DNA of 64,000 nt from contig NZ_SSMQ01000021.1 in assembly GCF_005144585.1 (NCBI RefSeq), positions 62,001 to 126,000 of the forward strand. The letters run 5' to 3'. Shown piece by piece: positions 10,585 through 19,643 of this stretch. The translations under genes were made by a program, and so were the position numbers. This stretch comes from Polyangium fumosum. Lineage in GTDB: Bacteria > Myxococcota_A > Polyangia > Polyangiales > Polyangiaceae. The notes under the pieces are model-generated. The model made no database searches and was not told the DNA's origin. It worked only from the letters and a program-made list of their open reading frames with translations. Numbering within the stretch: the stretch's first letter is position 1; each line of letters opens with the position of its first letter.

Positions 10585-11670
10585 ATGGCGATCATCGAAC
10601 AGACGTGGACGTTCTTTCCGGGGCGCTCGTATAGCCAGGTCGAGCTCTCCGAGGCGCTCCCCCGGTGGCTCGATGGACGCGCCCTCGGGCTCGCCCGCCA
10701 GCTCTTCCGGAGAAGCGCGGTCGAGCGACGCAACATGGTCATCACCCCGGAGGAGCTCGTCTCCGTCGGCCGCTCCTTTGCCGCAAAAAACGAACTCTAC
10801 CGCACGACCGTCCGTGACGCCTGCGGCGCGCTCGCCCGGCGCATCGCCGAGGGGACGACCGAAGACGAGCGCGACAGCATCGACCTCGTCATCACGGCTT
10901 CCTGCACGGGATTCCAGATTCCGGCGATGGACGCGACGCTCGTCGCGGCGCTCTCGCTCTCGCCGAACGTCCGCCGCATCAACCTCACGCAGCACGGCTG
11001 CGCGGGCGGCGCCGCGGCCCTCGCGATCGCGCACGAATGGCTCGCCGGCCGCCCCGAGGCCCGCGCCCTCGTGGTCTGCGTCGAGCTCTGCTCGCTCACC
11101 TTCTTGCCCGAAGATCGAAGCGAGGAAAACCTGGTCTCCGCGGCGATCTTCGCCGACGGCGCTGCCGCCGTGATCCTCGCGGGCGAGCGAGCCGAGCGGC
11201 GTGACGCGAGGGCGCCGGCGCTCCGGGTCCGCGACACCTTCCGCGAGCTCTTCGCCTGCACCGAGCACTTCATGGGCTTCGAAGTCCGCGAGGAGGGGCT
11301 CAAGATCAAGCTCTCGCGCGACGTCGTCGCCTTCGCCGAGCGCGGCCTGCCGGACCTCTTCTCGCGGGTGCTCCGCCGGTTCGACGTGCCCGACCCGAGC
11401 CACCTCTCGTTCGGCGCAGTGCACCCCGGCGGCCGGCGCGTGCTCGAAGCGCTCGAAGATCACGCGCGGCTCCCGAAGAGCGTGACGCGCACGAGCTGGG
11501 ACACACTCGAGCAGCACGGCAACATGTCCTCGGTGACCGTGCTCGTCGCGCTCGATCAAATCCTGCACGAAGAGGGCCCGCTCGGGCCCGGCGCGCTCGG
11601 GCTCGTCACCGCATTCGGCCCAGGCTTCTGCGCAGAAATCGGCCTCCTGGAGACCACCGCCGGGCAATGA
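10585..11670 (+). CDS. type III polyketide synthase
   Basis: 361-residue chalcone/stilbene-synthase-type enzyme. It loads an acyl-CoA on its active-site cysteine and extends it with malonyl-CoA, typically giving alkylpyrones, alkylresorcinols or phloroglucinols. The triad is visible: Cys 139 (TQHGCAGGA), His 280 (AVHPGG), Asn 313 (EQHGNMSS). Length is normal. Its stop overlaps the ATG of the oxidoreductase that follows (ATGA), so the pair is co-translated and the partner probably modifies the PKS product. The substrate cannot be read from the sequence. The start is the ATG at 10585, without a strong ribosome site. Confidence 0.92.
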   Translation: MAIIEQTWTFFPGRSYSQVELSEALPRWLDGRALGLARQLFRRSAVERRNMVITPEELVSVGRSFAAKNELYRTTVRDACGALARRIAEGTTEDERDSIDLVITASCTGFQIPAMDATLVAALSLSPNVRRINLTQHGCAGGAAALAIAHEWLAGRPEARALVVCVELCSLTFLPEDRSEENLVSAAIFADGAAAVILAGERAERRDARAPALRVRDTFRELFACTEHFMGFEVREEGLKIKLSRDVVAFAERGLPDLFSRVLRRFDVPDPSHLSFGAVHPGGRRVLEALEDHARLPKSVTRTSWDTLEQHGNMSSVTVLVALDQILHEEGPLGPGALGLVTAFGPGFCAEIGLLETTAGQ

Positions 11671-12773
11671 GCGAGAGGCCTCCGCTCGGGATCGTCGGCG
11701 GCGGGATCGCAGGCCTCGCCGCGGCCATCGCAGCAGCCCAGCGCGGCCGCGAGGTCGTCGTCTGGGAGAGCGGCGTCATCGGCCGCGACAAAGTCTGCGG
11801 CGAGTTCCTCTCCCCCGAAGCCGAAGAGGATCTCGACGCCCTCGGCTGCGGCGATCTCACCTCCGCGCTGAAACCCGCGCCGCTGCGCACCGTGGCCCTC
11901 TTCGGCGCCGGCGGCGCGCGCCTCGACCTCACGCTCCCCGACCGCCCCGCACTCGGCCTGACGCGCGCAGCCCTGGAAACCTTCCTCGCCCGCCGCGCGC
12001 AAGACGCCGGCGCGACCGTCCTCGAACGCACGCCCGTCCGCGCGCTGGCCCCCAAGCCGCCACGCACCCTCGAAATCCAAACCCAAGCCGGCGCGCGCGC
12101 CGTCCGCGGCCTCGTCCTCTCCATGGGCAAACGCTCCCCGCTCGACGCCCCCCTCGCCCTGCCACGCGCCCGCGCCGACCGCCCCACCTTCGTCGCCCTC
12201 AAAGCCTACTGCGCGCCCACGCCCCTCGAAGCCGACGTCGAGCTCTACCTCGTGCCCGGCGGCTACATCGGCGTAAACCCCGTCGAAGACGGTCGCATCG
12301 GCATCTGCGCGCTCCTCGACGGCAACACGCGCCCCGACTGGCAAACCCTCGAAGCCCACGCCACCCACCACCCCGCCCTCGCCCAACGTCTCGCCGCCCT
12401 CGGCCCCCCCACGCAAAAACCCCGAGGCCTCGCCCGCTTCGGCTTCGGCCCCCAAGCCATCGCGCGCACCTGCCCCACAACAGGCGTCCCCCTGCTCTTC
12501 GCCGGCGACGCCGCACGTCTCGTCCCCTCCTTCACAGGCGACGGCATGGCCATCGCCCTCCGCAGCGGCCGTCTCGCCGCCCTCGCCACCTTCTCCCCCG
12601 ACCCCATCCACGCCTACACCCGCGCCTTCTCCCGCGCCTTCACAGCCCGCTTTCTCGTCGCCGGCGCATTGCACGGTCTCCTCCTGCGCCCGCCCATCTT
12701 CGAGCTGCTCGCGCCGCTGGTGGGTCATGCGCCAAGGGTCGTCGACATGTTGTATCGCGCGACACGGGGGTGA
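11667..12773 (+). CDS. FAD-dependent oxidoreductase partner of the type III PKS
   Basis: 368 residues of the geranylgeranyl-reductase/p-hydroxybenzoate-hydroxylase type. Dinucleotide-binding GIVGGGIAGLAAA at the N-terminus, CGEFLSPEA near residue 45, and the second FAD motif FAGDAARLVPSFTGDGM near residue 275. Such proteins are frequent next to type III PKS genes in actinobacteria and myxobacteria, where they reduce or hydroxylate the polyketide. Coupled by a 4-base overlap to the PKS. A hairpin element starts about 17 bases after the stop. Confidence 0.85.
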   Translation: MSERPPLGIVGGGIAGLAAAIAAAQRGREVVVWESGVIGRDKVCGEFLSPEAEEDLDALGCGDLTSALKPAPLRTVALFGAGGARLDLTLPDRPALGLTRAALETFLARRAQDAGATVLERTPVRALAPKPPRTLEIQTQAGARAVRGLVLSMGKRSPLDAPLALPRARADRPTFVALKAYCAPTPLEADVELYLVPGGYIGVNPVEDGRIGICALLDGNTRPDWQTLEAHATHHPALAQRLAALGPPTQKPRGLARFGFGPQAIARTCPTTGVPLLFAGDAARLVPSFTGDGMAIALRSGRLAALATFSPDPIHAYTRAFSRAFTARFLVAGALHGLLLRPPIFELLAPLVGHAPRVVDMLYRATRG

Positions 12774-12789
12774 GGAGGGAGGAGGCGTA

Positions 12790-12945
12790 GCGCCGGGGCG
12801 CTGCCCCGGTCCCCGCGGGGGGCTGTCCGCCCCCTCGACCCCGGACCAGCGAGGCGCTGGACCCAGGGTTGAAAAACTGCGCGCTGCGCAGTTTTTCAAG
12901 CAGGCCGACGAAGAAGCCGGGGCGCCAGCAGAACCAGTAGCGCGG
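12790..12945. repeat. dispersed hairpin element 2 (single half)
   Basis: Same four-module layout as element 1: CCGGGGC(GCT)GCCCCGG, G-tract/C-tract stem, CCAGCG(AGG)CGCTGG, then a TTGAAAAACTGCGC/GCGCAGTTTTTCAA hairpin (12869-12899, loop GCT) and a tail that matches element 3 in reverse. Elements 2 and 3 may be the two halves of one element pushed apart by the 21-base array between them. Confidence 0.85.
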
Positions 12946-12946
12946 C

Positions 12947-13242
12947 TGTGCCTTCACGGGTCGGCCTTGTGCCTGCGTGACGGCATCGTCTGCCGCGGCG
13001 AGGCGAGTGTGTGCATTTACACGTCGGCGCGCTGCATTCCTGCGGTCGATGCTTGCATCCATGGGTTCGACGTGTGCCGTCACACGTCGAGGGTCTGCCT
13101 TGGGGGGGAATGGGCGTGCCTTTGCGGGGAGAGGGTGTGCCTTCGCGGGTGGATGGCGTGCCTTGGCGGGGGTTGGGGATGCATCCGTGGGGGAGGCGTT
13201 TGCCGCGCGGGGGCGGGGGCGTGCAATCGAGTGCTTTTGGAC
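12947..13242. repeat. 21-base tandem array, 14 units in perfect register
   Basis: The trinucleotide TGC recurs every 21 bases without slip at 12949, 12970, 12991, 13012, 13033, 13054, 13075, 13096, 13117, 13138, 13159, 13180, 13201 and 13222. The clearest units read roughly GTGTGCCTTCGCGGGTGGATG. On the plus strand one frame gives 14 heptapeptides with Cys in position 2 (for example VCLRGWM, ACLGGGW, GCIRGGG), but no convincing start or ribosome site is present. Treated as a minisatellite. The 100 bases after it hold nothing recognisable. Confidence 0.8.
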
Positions 13243-13339
13243 GTTTTTTGTTCGGCTTTGGCTCCTCGTGCTCGTCGCTTTGGGTATCTCGATATGGCTC
13301 CTCGGGTGCGTCGCGACAGGCGCGCATACGCAGGCGTGG

Positions 13340-13580
13340 GCGCAGACGATGAACTGCGCTCCGCGCAGCTCATCGAACAGGCCCGCTCAAGACCAGCAAC
13401 GACCCTGCCCACCAAGACCGCCGCGCTGCGGGTTCGGCTGGCACCCCGGCTCCTTCCTCGGCCTGCTTGAAAAACTGCGCATCGCGCAGTTTTTCAACCC
13501 TGGGTCCAGCGCCTCGCTGGTCCGGGGTCGAGGGGGCGGACAGCCCCCCGCGGGGTCCGGGGCGGCGCCCCGGCGGCGGC
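13340..13580. repeat. dispersed hairpin element 3
   Basis: Contains a GATGAACTGCGC-type hairpin with one mismatched pair (13348-13374, loop TCC) and, in reverse orientation, a TTGAAAAACTGCGC hairpin (13467-13497, loop ATC). These are followed by CCAGCG(CCT)CGCTGG, the GGGGG/CCCCC stem and CCGGGGC/GCCCCGG. It ends about 20 bases before the start of the MMPL transporter gene. Confidence 0.85.
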
Positions 13581-13602
13581 GGCGCTTCCCTGCGGTTTGG
13601 GG

Positions 13603-16188
13603 GTGAGGACTCGCCTCGTTTGCACTATAGGGGGCGCTTCCACAATTCCCTCCGCTTCTCCGAGGTTTGCCCTGAGCGCCGCACCTTCTTCCCGCCGTTT
13701 GCCCGAGCGCCTGTTTGACCGGCTCGGCCGCTTGCAGTTCGAACGCCCACTTGTTCCGCTCCTCATCGCGGCGGCGCTCACGGTCGTCTCGGTGGTCCTT
13801 GCGTTGCGGCTCACCATCCAGACGGGGTTCGAATCGCTCTTGCCCTCCTCTCGCCCGAGTGTGCAGGAGCTCAATCGGGTCGCTGCGCGCACGGCGGGCG
13901 TCTCCACGCTCTTCATCGTCCTTGAAGGCGGCCCGAACACGCCCACAACGGCGCTTCGACAGGCGGGGGATGCTCTTGTGCCTGCCCTCGCGGCCGTGGG
14001 CGCGCCCTGGGTGGGCAGCGTCGAGGATGGGGTCCATGAGGCGCGCGCCTTCCTCTCGCCTCGCGCTGGCCTTTATGCGGAGACGAAGGACCTTGAAGGC
14101 CTGCGCGACGACATCGAGGCGCGGTATGCTTACGAGGTCAACAAGGCCACGGGCACCTTGCTCGATGAGAGCGAAGAGCCTCCGGCGCTCGACGCCGAGA
14201 GCATCAAAAAGCGCTTCAAGCTCGGCACCGAGGCCACGCCCGACCGTTTCCCCGACGGCTATTACCAATCGAAGGACGGCAAGACGCTCGTCGTCGCCGT
14301 CCGATCCAAGGTCATTGGCAGCGATTTTGCGCGGGGCAGCGAGGCCTTGCGCCGCATCCGTGAGGCTGTCGCTCGGGTGAACCCTGCCTCGTTCCACCCC
14401 GAGATCCGCTATGGCTTCGGCGGTGACCTCCAGACGGGCATCTCCGAGTTTGCTGCGATCAACGCGGACCTCACCGAGGTCGGCCTCTTTGGGGCGGCGC
14501 TGCTCGCGGGCGTCGTGTTCCTCTATTACCTCCGCATCCGCACGCTCTTCGCCATGCTGATCACCATCGGCATTGGCGTCGCGTGGACGTTTGGCGCCAC
14601 CGAGCTCTTGATTGGCCATTTGAACATGGCCACGGGCTTTCTTTTCACGATCGTCGCGGGCAACGGCATCAATTTCAGCATCATCTACATGGCGCGGTAC
14701 CTCGAAGCGCGCAGGGACAAGGTCCCGCTCGCCGAGGCGCTCGATCTCGCGCGCCGGGAGACCTTTCGCCCCACGCTCACGGCGGCTGCCGCGGCCGGCG
14801 CGGCGTATGGCTCGCTCGGCGTCACCGAGTTCCGCGGCTTCCGCGATTTCGGCGTCATTGGCGGCATTGGCATGCTCCTCTGCTGGATCGCGACCTACCT
14901 CGCCCTGCCGAGCATCCTCACGTGGATGGAGCGGCTCCTCCCGCTCGATCGCGAGGCCAAGGGCGTCTGGGGCCGCATCCAGCGCGCCACGCAGGGCGGG
15001 CTCGCGTTTGGCCGTCCGTTCGCGGCCCTCGCCGAGCGCGCCCCGCGCTTGCTCACGGTCCTCGGCGTCGCCGTGGCCCTCGCCGGCGGCGCCTTTGTGG
15101 TCTTCTACGTGAAGAGCGATCCGATGGAATACGACCTCCGGAACCTGCGCACCGATGCGAGCGCGCGGGCCGAGGAGATTCGCCTGAGCACGCTCGCCGA
15201 GCAGATCACGGGCTACGTCGGCACGGACGGCATGGCCATCCTCGTCGACCGCCCCGAGCAGGTCGAGCCTCTGCGCGAGGCGCTTTATGCGAAGCGCGAC
15301 GCCGCGCCCCCGGGGGAAAAACCTTTCGAGAAGGTCCACGCGCTCCAGGACTTCGTCCCCGCGGCGCAGGCCGAGAAGATCCCGATCCTCGAAGAGATCA
15401 AGCAAAAGGTCCTGAAGGCGCATCGCCGCGGCGTCCTCCCGGACGCGGACTGGAAGACGATCGAAGAGGTCTTGCCCCCGGACGACCTGAAGCCCTTTGG
15501 CATCCAGGACCTGCCGGCGGGCCTCGCGCGTGCGTTCACCGAGACCGACGGCACGCGCGGCCGCATCGTCTACATCAGCCCGACCGAGGGCCAGACCGTC
15601 GACGACGCCCATTACCTCTTCCGCTGGGCGAACGCGTATCGACGCACGGTCTTGCCGGACGGCAGCGTGATCCTCGGCTCGGGCCGCGCGGTCATTTATG
15701 CCGACATGTGGGCCGCCGTCATCGACGACATCCCGCCCGCGGTGCTCTTGTCGCTCCTCGGCACGGTCCTCGCGGTGCTCGTCGCCTTCCGCCGCGGCCT
15801 CCCCTCGGTCTACGTGCTCGCCGCCTTGCTCGTCGGCATCGGCTGGATGGCGCTCGCGCTCGTCGTGATGAAGGTCAAGCTGAACTTCTTGAACTTCATC
15901 GCATTGCCGCTCACGTTCGGCATCGGCGTCGATTACGCAGTGAACATCGTGCAGCGGTATACCCGCGAGGGCACGGGCGGCGCGATGGCCGCGGTGCGCG
16001 AGACGGGCGGCGCGGTCGTGCTTTGCAGCCTCACCACGGCGCTCGGGTACATGGCGCTCGTGCGCTCGAATAACTTCGCCGTGCGCAGCATGGGCGTCGC
16101 CGCGGTCATCGGCGAGGTCACCTGCCTCTTCGCCGCCGTGATCGTCCTGCCCGCGGCCCTCGTGTGGATGGATCGGAAGCGCGCGTGA
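13603..16188 (+). CDS. MMPL/RND-family exporter
   Basis: About 861 residues. Two repeated halves, each with a transmembrane segment, a large periplasmic loop and a bundle of transmembrane helices: residues 45-65, then 285-460 (LLAGVVFLYYL, GIGVAWTFGATELL, FTIVAGNGINFSII), and the second half from about 485 to the end (LLSLLGTVLAVLVAF, GIGVDYAVNIVQRY). GNGINFSI and GIGVDYAVN are the proton-relay-type motifs of this superfamily. It is closest in layout to HpnN-like and other lipid exporters of the inner membrane; the substrate is not deducible. The start is uncertain: GTG at 13603 is taken, with TTG at 13597 the alternative. The first 40 residues are not conserved in character. Confidence 0.85.
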   Translation: MRTRLVCTIGGASTIPSASPRFALSAAPSSRRLPERLFDRLGRLQFERPLVPLLIAAALTVVSVVLALRLTIQTGFESLLPSSRPSVQELNRVAARTAGVSTLFIVLEGGPNTPTTALRQAGDALVPALAAVGAPWVGSVEDGVHEARAFLSPRAGLYAETKDLEGLRDDIEARYAYEVNKATGTLLDESEEPPALDAESIKKRFKLGTEATPDRFPDGYYQSKDGKTLVVAVRSKVIGSDFARGSEALRRIREAVARVNPASFHPEIRYGFGGDLQTGISEFAAINADLTEVGLFGAALLAGVVFLYYLRIRTLFAMLITIGIGVAWTFGATELLIGHLNMATGFLFTIVAGNGINFSIIYMARYLEARRDKVPLAEALDLARRETFRPTLTAAAAAGAAYGSLGVTEFRGFRDFGVIGGIGMLLCWIATYLALPSILTWMERLLPLDREAKGVWGRIQRATQGGLAFGRPFAALAERAPRLLTVLGVAVALAGGAFVVFYVKSDPMEYDLRNLRTDASARAEEIRLSTLAEQITGYVGTDGMAILVDRPEQVEPLREALYAKRDAAPPGEKPFEKVHALQDFVPAAQAEKIPILEEIKQKVLKAHRRGVLPDADWKTIEEVLPPDDLKPFGIQDLPAGLARAFTETDGTRGRIVYISPTEGQTVDDAHYLFRWANAYRRTVLPDGSVILGSGRAVIYADMWAAVIDDIPPAVLLSLLGTVLAVLVAFRRGLPSVYVLAALLVGIGWMALALVVMKVKLNFLNFIALPLTFGIGVDYAVNIVQRYTREGTGGAMAAVRETGGAVVLCSLTTALGYMALVRSNNFAVRSMGVAAVIGEVTCLFAAVIVLPAALVWMDRKRA

Positions 16189-16225
16189 CGACGGACGCTT
16201 CCCTTCGGGGCCGGCTCGTCTTATC

Positions 16226-16672
16226 GTGCCGCCCGTGACAAAGTCCGAAGATCGAGGTGGGGGAACGACAGCGCGCAGCGGCTCGGGGCTGCGCTCCGCG
16301 GCGAGCCTCCTGTTCACGGTGGCGCTGCTCGCGGCGACGGGCGCGGCGCTTTACAACGTGTTTGGCGTGAGCGTGGAGATCGAGGCGCTCGCCTCGGAGA
16401 CCGCGTGCCAGGGCCAGGGGCCCGCGTGCAAGGCGCAATTCACCTACTGGGAGCGCTCGCCGATCGCGCACACGTTCGCGATGCAGACGCCCCAGGGCAA
16501 TCACCCCGTGGTGTGCAAACGCGAGTACATCCTCGCGGGCGCGTGGAGCTGCAAGGGCAAGGACGGCGCCGCGACGGCGACGGCCGAGCCGAGCCCGTCG
16601 GCCTCCGCCGCGCCGTCGACGAAAGCGCCGGCGAAGGCGGGGCCGGCGAAGACCCCGGGGAAGACGCCCTGA
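16226..16672 (+). CDS. small membrane-anchored protein of unknown function
   Basis: 148 residues from a GTG. One N-terminal membrane helix (AASLLFTVALLAATGAALYNVF), then about 70 residues with four cysteines (TACQGQGPACKAQF, VVCKREY, WSCKGK) that could pair in the periplasm. The tail is Ala/Pro/Lys-rich. It follows the exporter at 37 bases on the same strand, so it may be co-transcribed. No family recognised. Confidence 0.6.
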   Translation: MPPVTKSEDRGGGTTARSGSGLRSAASLLFTVALLAATGAALYNVFGVSVEIEALASETACQGQGPACKAQFTYWERSPIAHTFAMQTPQGNHPVVCKREYILAGAWSCKGKDGAATATAEPSPSASAAPSTKAPAKAGPAKTPGKTP

Positions 16673-16710
16673 CGAGGGCGCGGGCTCGAACGAGCAGCCC
16701 CGCGAAGCGC

Positions 16711-17817
16711 TCACTCCCCCGGCAGAAACCGCGGCACGCGCAGCAAGCTGCTCGTCGTCTCGTCGGTGCTGCTCGAACGCCAAACGGCGATGTAATATAG
16801 ACAGGACGTATCGAGCGTGAACTGCTGGATGGCGTCCGGCGAGGAAAAGATCTGCACCTGCCCGCCCCCGGTCTTGGGGATGCGGTTCATGATGCGCGCC
16901 TGGCCATTGGCCCAGTACAGGTAATTCTCGTCCTGCGCCATTGCGGCCGCGAGGTCGCTGCTGGCGAATGGCCACTCCGTGAGGGTCTTCGCCTCACTCC
17001 CGTCCTTCCGGGCGCGCACCAGGCGGACGGGGCTCGCGTTCGTTGCAATCCAGAAGAGGAACGTCGAATCGGCAACGAAATGCGTGGTGGCGGCGCCATC
17101 GATGACGAGGAGCGCGCCGCCCTCCTTCGGCGTCGCGTGAAAGCCCGGCATCGACCAGAGCCCGCTGGCCGACCAGTACAGCTTGTCCTCGTCCGCGATC
17201 ATGCGCGGCACCATGTCCGGCGTGAGATCCTTGTCCTTGGCCAGGGTATCGGGCGTGCCGCCCGACTTCGAGACCCGCCGCACGGCTTGATCGGCCGGAG
17301 CGATCCAGTACACGAACGATGCGTCCGCCGCGATCGACATCGAGCCCTCCTCGTTGTCCGCGAGGAGGCTCGTCCCGCTCCCGTCCTTCGAGGCGCGCAT
17401 GACCCGATCGCCGTCCATGAAATAGAGCGAGCTCGCATCCGCGACGAGGGACTCGGTCCAGGCCGACGCCGGGACCACCGTCTCGATCGCCCCGCCGGCC
17501 TTGGGCACGCGCAGCACCGCCCCCCCGGCGCCATACTGGGTGAAATACACGTGGTCGCCGTCGGCGAGCACGCCCGAGAGCCGCTCGGCCCCGCTGACGA
17601 GGACCACCGGCGCCTCGCCGGCCGTGCAAAGCGGGGCCTCGCAGACGCCCGCATTGCAGGACCCGCCGCCGCAACACGCCGCCGACGTGCGGCACGCCTG
17701 CCCCTCGGCCGCGCAGACATCCTCGCTCCGCGTGCTCTCCGACAGCTCCGTCCGCGCCCCGCAGCCGGCCCCGACGAGCCCGACGACGAGCGCCGCCATC
17801 ACCTTCCTGTTCGCCAT
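16711..17817 (-). CDS. beta-propeller lipoprotein with a cysteine-rich head
   Basis: 368 residues. Signal peptide ending VGLVGAGC (Cys 19), a short Cys-rich module with eight cysteines (CAAEGQACRTSAACCGG to VCEAPLC), then repeats in which LYWSASG, VYFTQYG or VYWIAPA strands alternate with KxGG turns. This is the usual pattern of a six- or seven-bladed DUF5050-like propeller. Such lipoproteins are abundant in myxobacteria and their ligands are unknown. The ATG at 17817 was chosen over upstream starts because AGGAG lies six bases before it and the signal peptide begins there. Confidence 0.8.
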   Translation of the reverse strand: MANRKVMAALVVGLVGAGCGARTELSESTRSEDVCAAEGQACRTSAACCGGGSCNAGVCEAPLCTAGEAPVVLVSGAERLSGVLADGDHVYFTQYGAGGAVLRVPKAGGAIETVVPASAWTESLVADASSLYFMDGDRVMRASKDGSGTSLLADNEEGSMSIAADASFVYWIAPADQAVRRVSKSGGTPDTLAKDKDLTPDMVPRMIADEDKLYWSASGLWSMPGFHATPKEGGALLVIDGAATTHFVADSTFLFWIATNASPVRLVRARKDGSEAKTLTEWPFASSDLAAAMAQDENYLYWANGQARIMNRIPKTGGGQVQIFSSPDAIQQFTLDTSCLYYIAVWRSSSTDETTSSLLRVPRFLPGE

Positions 17818-18129
17818 GAAAGCTCCTGCGCTGAAAGATCCGTGCAACACGACGTTCATTCGCGTACCACGACCGAGCACACGACGCTCGTCGCCGCGCT
17901 GATCGTTACATGCTGTCGCGTGGTGTGGGGGGCGCGTGGCGTGACACGCCCGCGCGCGATGGAGGCGGCGCATTCCCGGGTCGCGCCCCTGAACATCGCG
18001 GCGAACACGGCCTCGCGGGCGAGGACGAAGCGCGCACGGCAGCCCCTCGTCGCGCTTCAGGTCCGGCTGGCCGCTCGAAGCCGAGCGGCCGCGGGGCCGT
18101 CGTCACGGACGTAACTTTGTGCTTGCATG
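17818..18129. other. divergent intergenic region, no gene seen
   Basis: The gap between the propeller lipoprotein and the KamA gene is 377 bases. Its left 310 bases show no convincing coding frame or RNA. The right part, next to KamA, carries the dyad operators described separately. Confidence 0.5.
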
Positions 18130-18176
18130 GTTTGAGGTCAAATCATATATCTCGCATAGACAGTTTGACCTCAAAC
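18130..18176. promoter_or_regulatory. paired dyad operators upstream of kamA-asnB
   Basis: A perfect 13-base inverted repeat, GTTTGAGGTCAAA (18130-18142) and TTTGACCTCAAAC (18164-18176). Each arm is itself a dyad of the form TTTGA-N2-TCAAA. The two dyad centres are 33 bases apart, about three helical turns, and the DNA between them is AT-rich (CATATATCTCGCATAG). This is the form expected of two operator sites for a dimeric repressor around a promoter. The gene start follows 19 bases later. Confidence 0.65.
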
Positions 18177-18194
18177 TTTCTACGCGGAGGCTGC

Positions 18195-19580
18195 GTGGCG
18201 GAAACAAGAGCTCCACAGACGAACAAACTGCGTGTGTTCCAGCGCAAGGACATCGACAACATCCCCCAGCTCGCCGCGCTGCCGGCGTCCGAGCGGGAGG
18301 CGATGAAGGTCGTCTCCGCGGTGCTCCCATTTCGGGTGAACAACTACGTCCTGGAGGAGCTCATCGATTGGAATCGCGTCCCGGATGACCCCATGTACCG
18401 CCTCACGTTCCCTCACCGGGAGATGCTGAGCGACGACGATTATCGCCTCGTCGAGGCGCTCGTCCGCGAGGACGCGCCCGCGAACGTGGTGCAGGCGGCC
18501 GCGCGCGAGATCCAGACGCGGCTGAACCCGCATCCGGCCGGTCAGATCGAGCTGAACGTGCCCGTGCTGGATGGCCATCCGGCCCGTGGAATTCAGCACA
18601 AATATGCGGAGACGGTGCTCTTCTTCCCCACGCAGGGGCAGACGTGCCACGCGTACTGCACCTACTGCTTCCGCTGGCCCCAGTTCGTCGGACTGGACGA
18701 CCTCAAATTCGCCAGCAAGGAGGCGGGGGATCTCGTCCGGTACGTCGAGGCGCACCCCAGCGTGACGAGCGTGCTGCTCACGGGCGGCGATCCGCTCGTG
18801 ATGCGCACGGCGCTGCTCCGTCGCTACATCGAGCCGCTGCTCGCGGTCCCGCAGATCGCCTCGATCCGCCTCGGCACCAAATCGATGGCCTACTGGCCGG
18901 CTCGGTTCTTCGACGACAACGACGCCGACGACCTCCTGCGCCTGTTCGAGGACGTCGTCGCCGCCGGGAAAAACCTGGCGTTCATGGCTCATTATAGCCA
19001 TCCGCGGGAGCTGTCGACGCCCGCCGCGGAGCGCGCGATGCAGCGCATCCTCTCGACGGGCGCCACGGTGCGGTGCCAGGCGCCCCTGATCCGCCACGTC
19101 AACGACGACGCCAGCGTGTGGGAGACGATGTGGCGCCGGCAGGTCCGCCTCGGCGCGATCCCCTATTACATGTTCATCGAGCGCGACACCGGCGCGCGCC
19201 ATTACTTCGAGGTGCCTCTCGTCCGCGCGTACGAGATCTTCCGGGACGCATACTCCCGGGTCTCGGGCCTCGCGCGAACCGTGCGCGGACCTTCCATGAG
19301 CGCATTGCCTGGCAAGGTCGCCATCGACGGCATCCCGGAAATCCTGGGGCGCAAGGTCCTGGCCCTCCGATTCCTGCAAGCGCGGGATCCCTCGTGGGTC
19401 GGACGCCCGTTCTTCGCGCGCTTCGATCCCCGCGCCACGTGGTTCGACGCGCTCAGGCCCGCGTTCGACGAGCCCGAGTTCTTCTTCCAGCCCTCGCTCG
19501 AAAGAATGAAGCGCGCGCGGCGGACGACCGGAGCCTCGAAGCATCGGCTCCCCATGCACGACGACGTGGCCTGCGCCTGA
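18195..19580 (+). CDS. KamA-family radical SAM aminomutase
   Basis: 461 residues. Radical-SAM cluster motif at Cys 151, Cys 155 and Cys 158 (CHAYCTYC), LLTGGDPL, and the KamA layout. Lysine 2,3-aminomutases use PLP and SAM to shift an amino group from C2 to C3. The substrate-contacting DAPGGGGK stretch of lysine enzymes is replaced by GPSMSALPGK, so lysine is unlikely to be the substrate (inference). The GTG at 18195 has GGAGG five bases upstream. It is followed after 63 bases by asnB in the same direction, which suggests the beta-amino acid is then amidated or coupled. Probably controlled by the dyad operators upstream. Confidence 0.85.
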   Translation: MAETRAPQTNKLRVFQRKDIDNIPQLAALPASEREAMKVVSAVLPFRVNNYVLEELIDWNRVPDDPMYRLTFPHREMLSDDDYRLVEALVREDAPANVVQAAAREIQTRLNPHPAGQIELNVPVLDGHPARGIQHKYAETVLFFPTQGQTCHAYCTYCFRWPQFVGLDDLKFASKEAGDLVRYVEAHPSVTSVLLTGGDPLVMRTALLRRYIEPLLAVPQIASIRLGTKSMAYWPARFFDDNDADDLLRLFEDVVAAGKNLAFMAHYSHPRELSTPAAERAMQRILSTGATVRCQAPLIRHVNDDASVWETMWRRQVRLGAIPYYMFIERDTGARHYFEVPLVRAYEIFRDAYSRVSGLARTVRGPSMSALPGKVAIDGIPEILGRKVLALRFLQARDPSWVGRPFFARFDPRATWFDALRPAFDEPEFFFQPSLERMKRARRTTGASKHRLPMHDDVACA

Positions 19581-19643
19581 GCGCACGGCCGCACGGGGGC
19601 GGCTCCGCCATCCGACAAACCACTGGCCCGACGAGGAGGATTC

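Noticed and set aside
12727-13470. Protein-coding gene across hairpin element 2 and the 21-base array
   Set aside because: The frame is open, but it starts inside the oxidoreductase gene and translates structural repeats. No ribosome site was found. Kept only as a repeat, with the heptad pattern reported.
13387-16317. 976-codon minus-strand open frame
   Set aside because: Antisense to the MMPL exporter, whose membrane helices and motifs are unmistakable.
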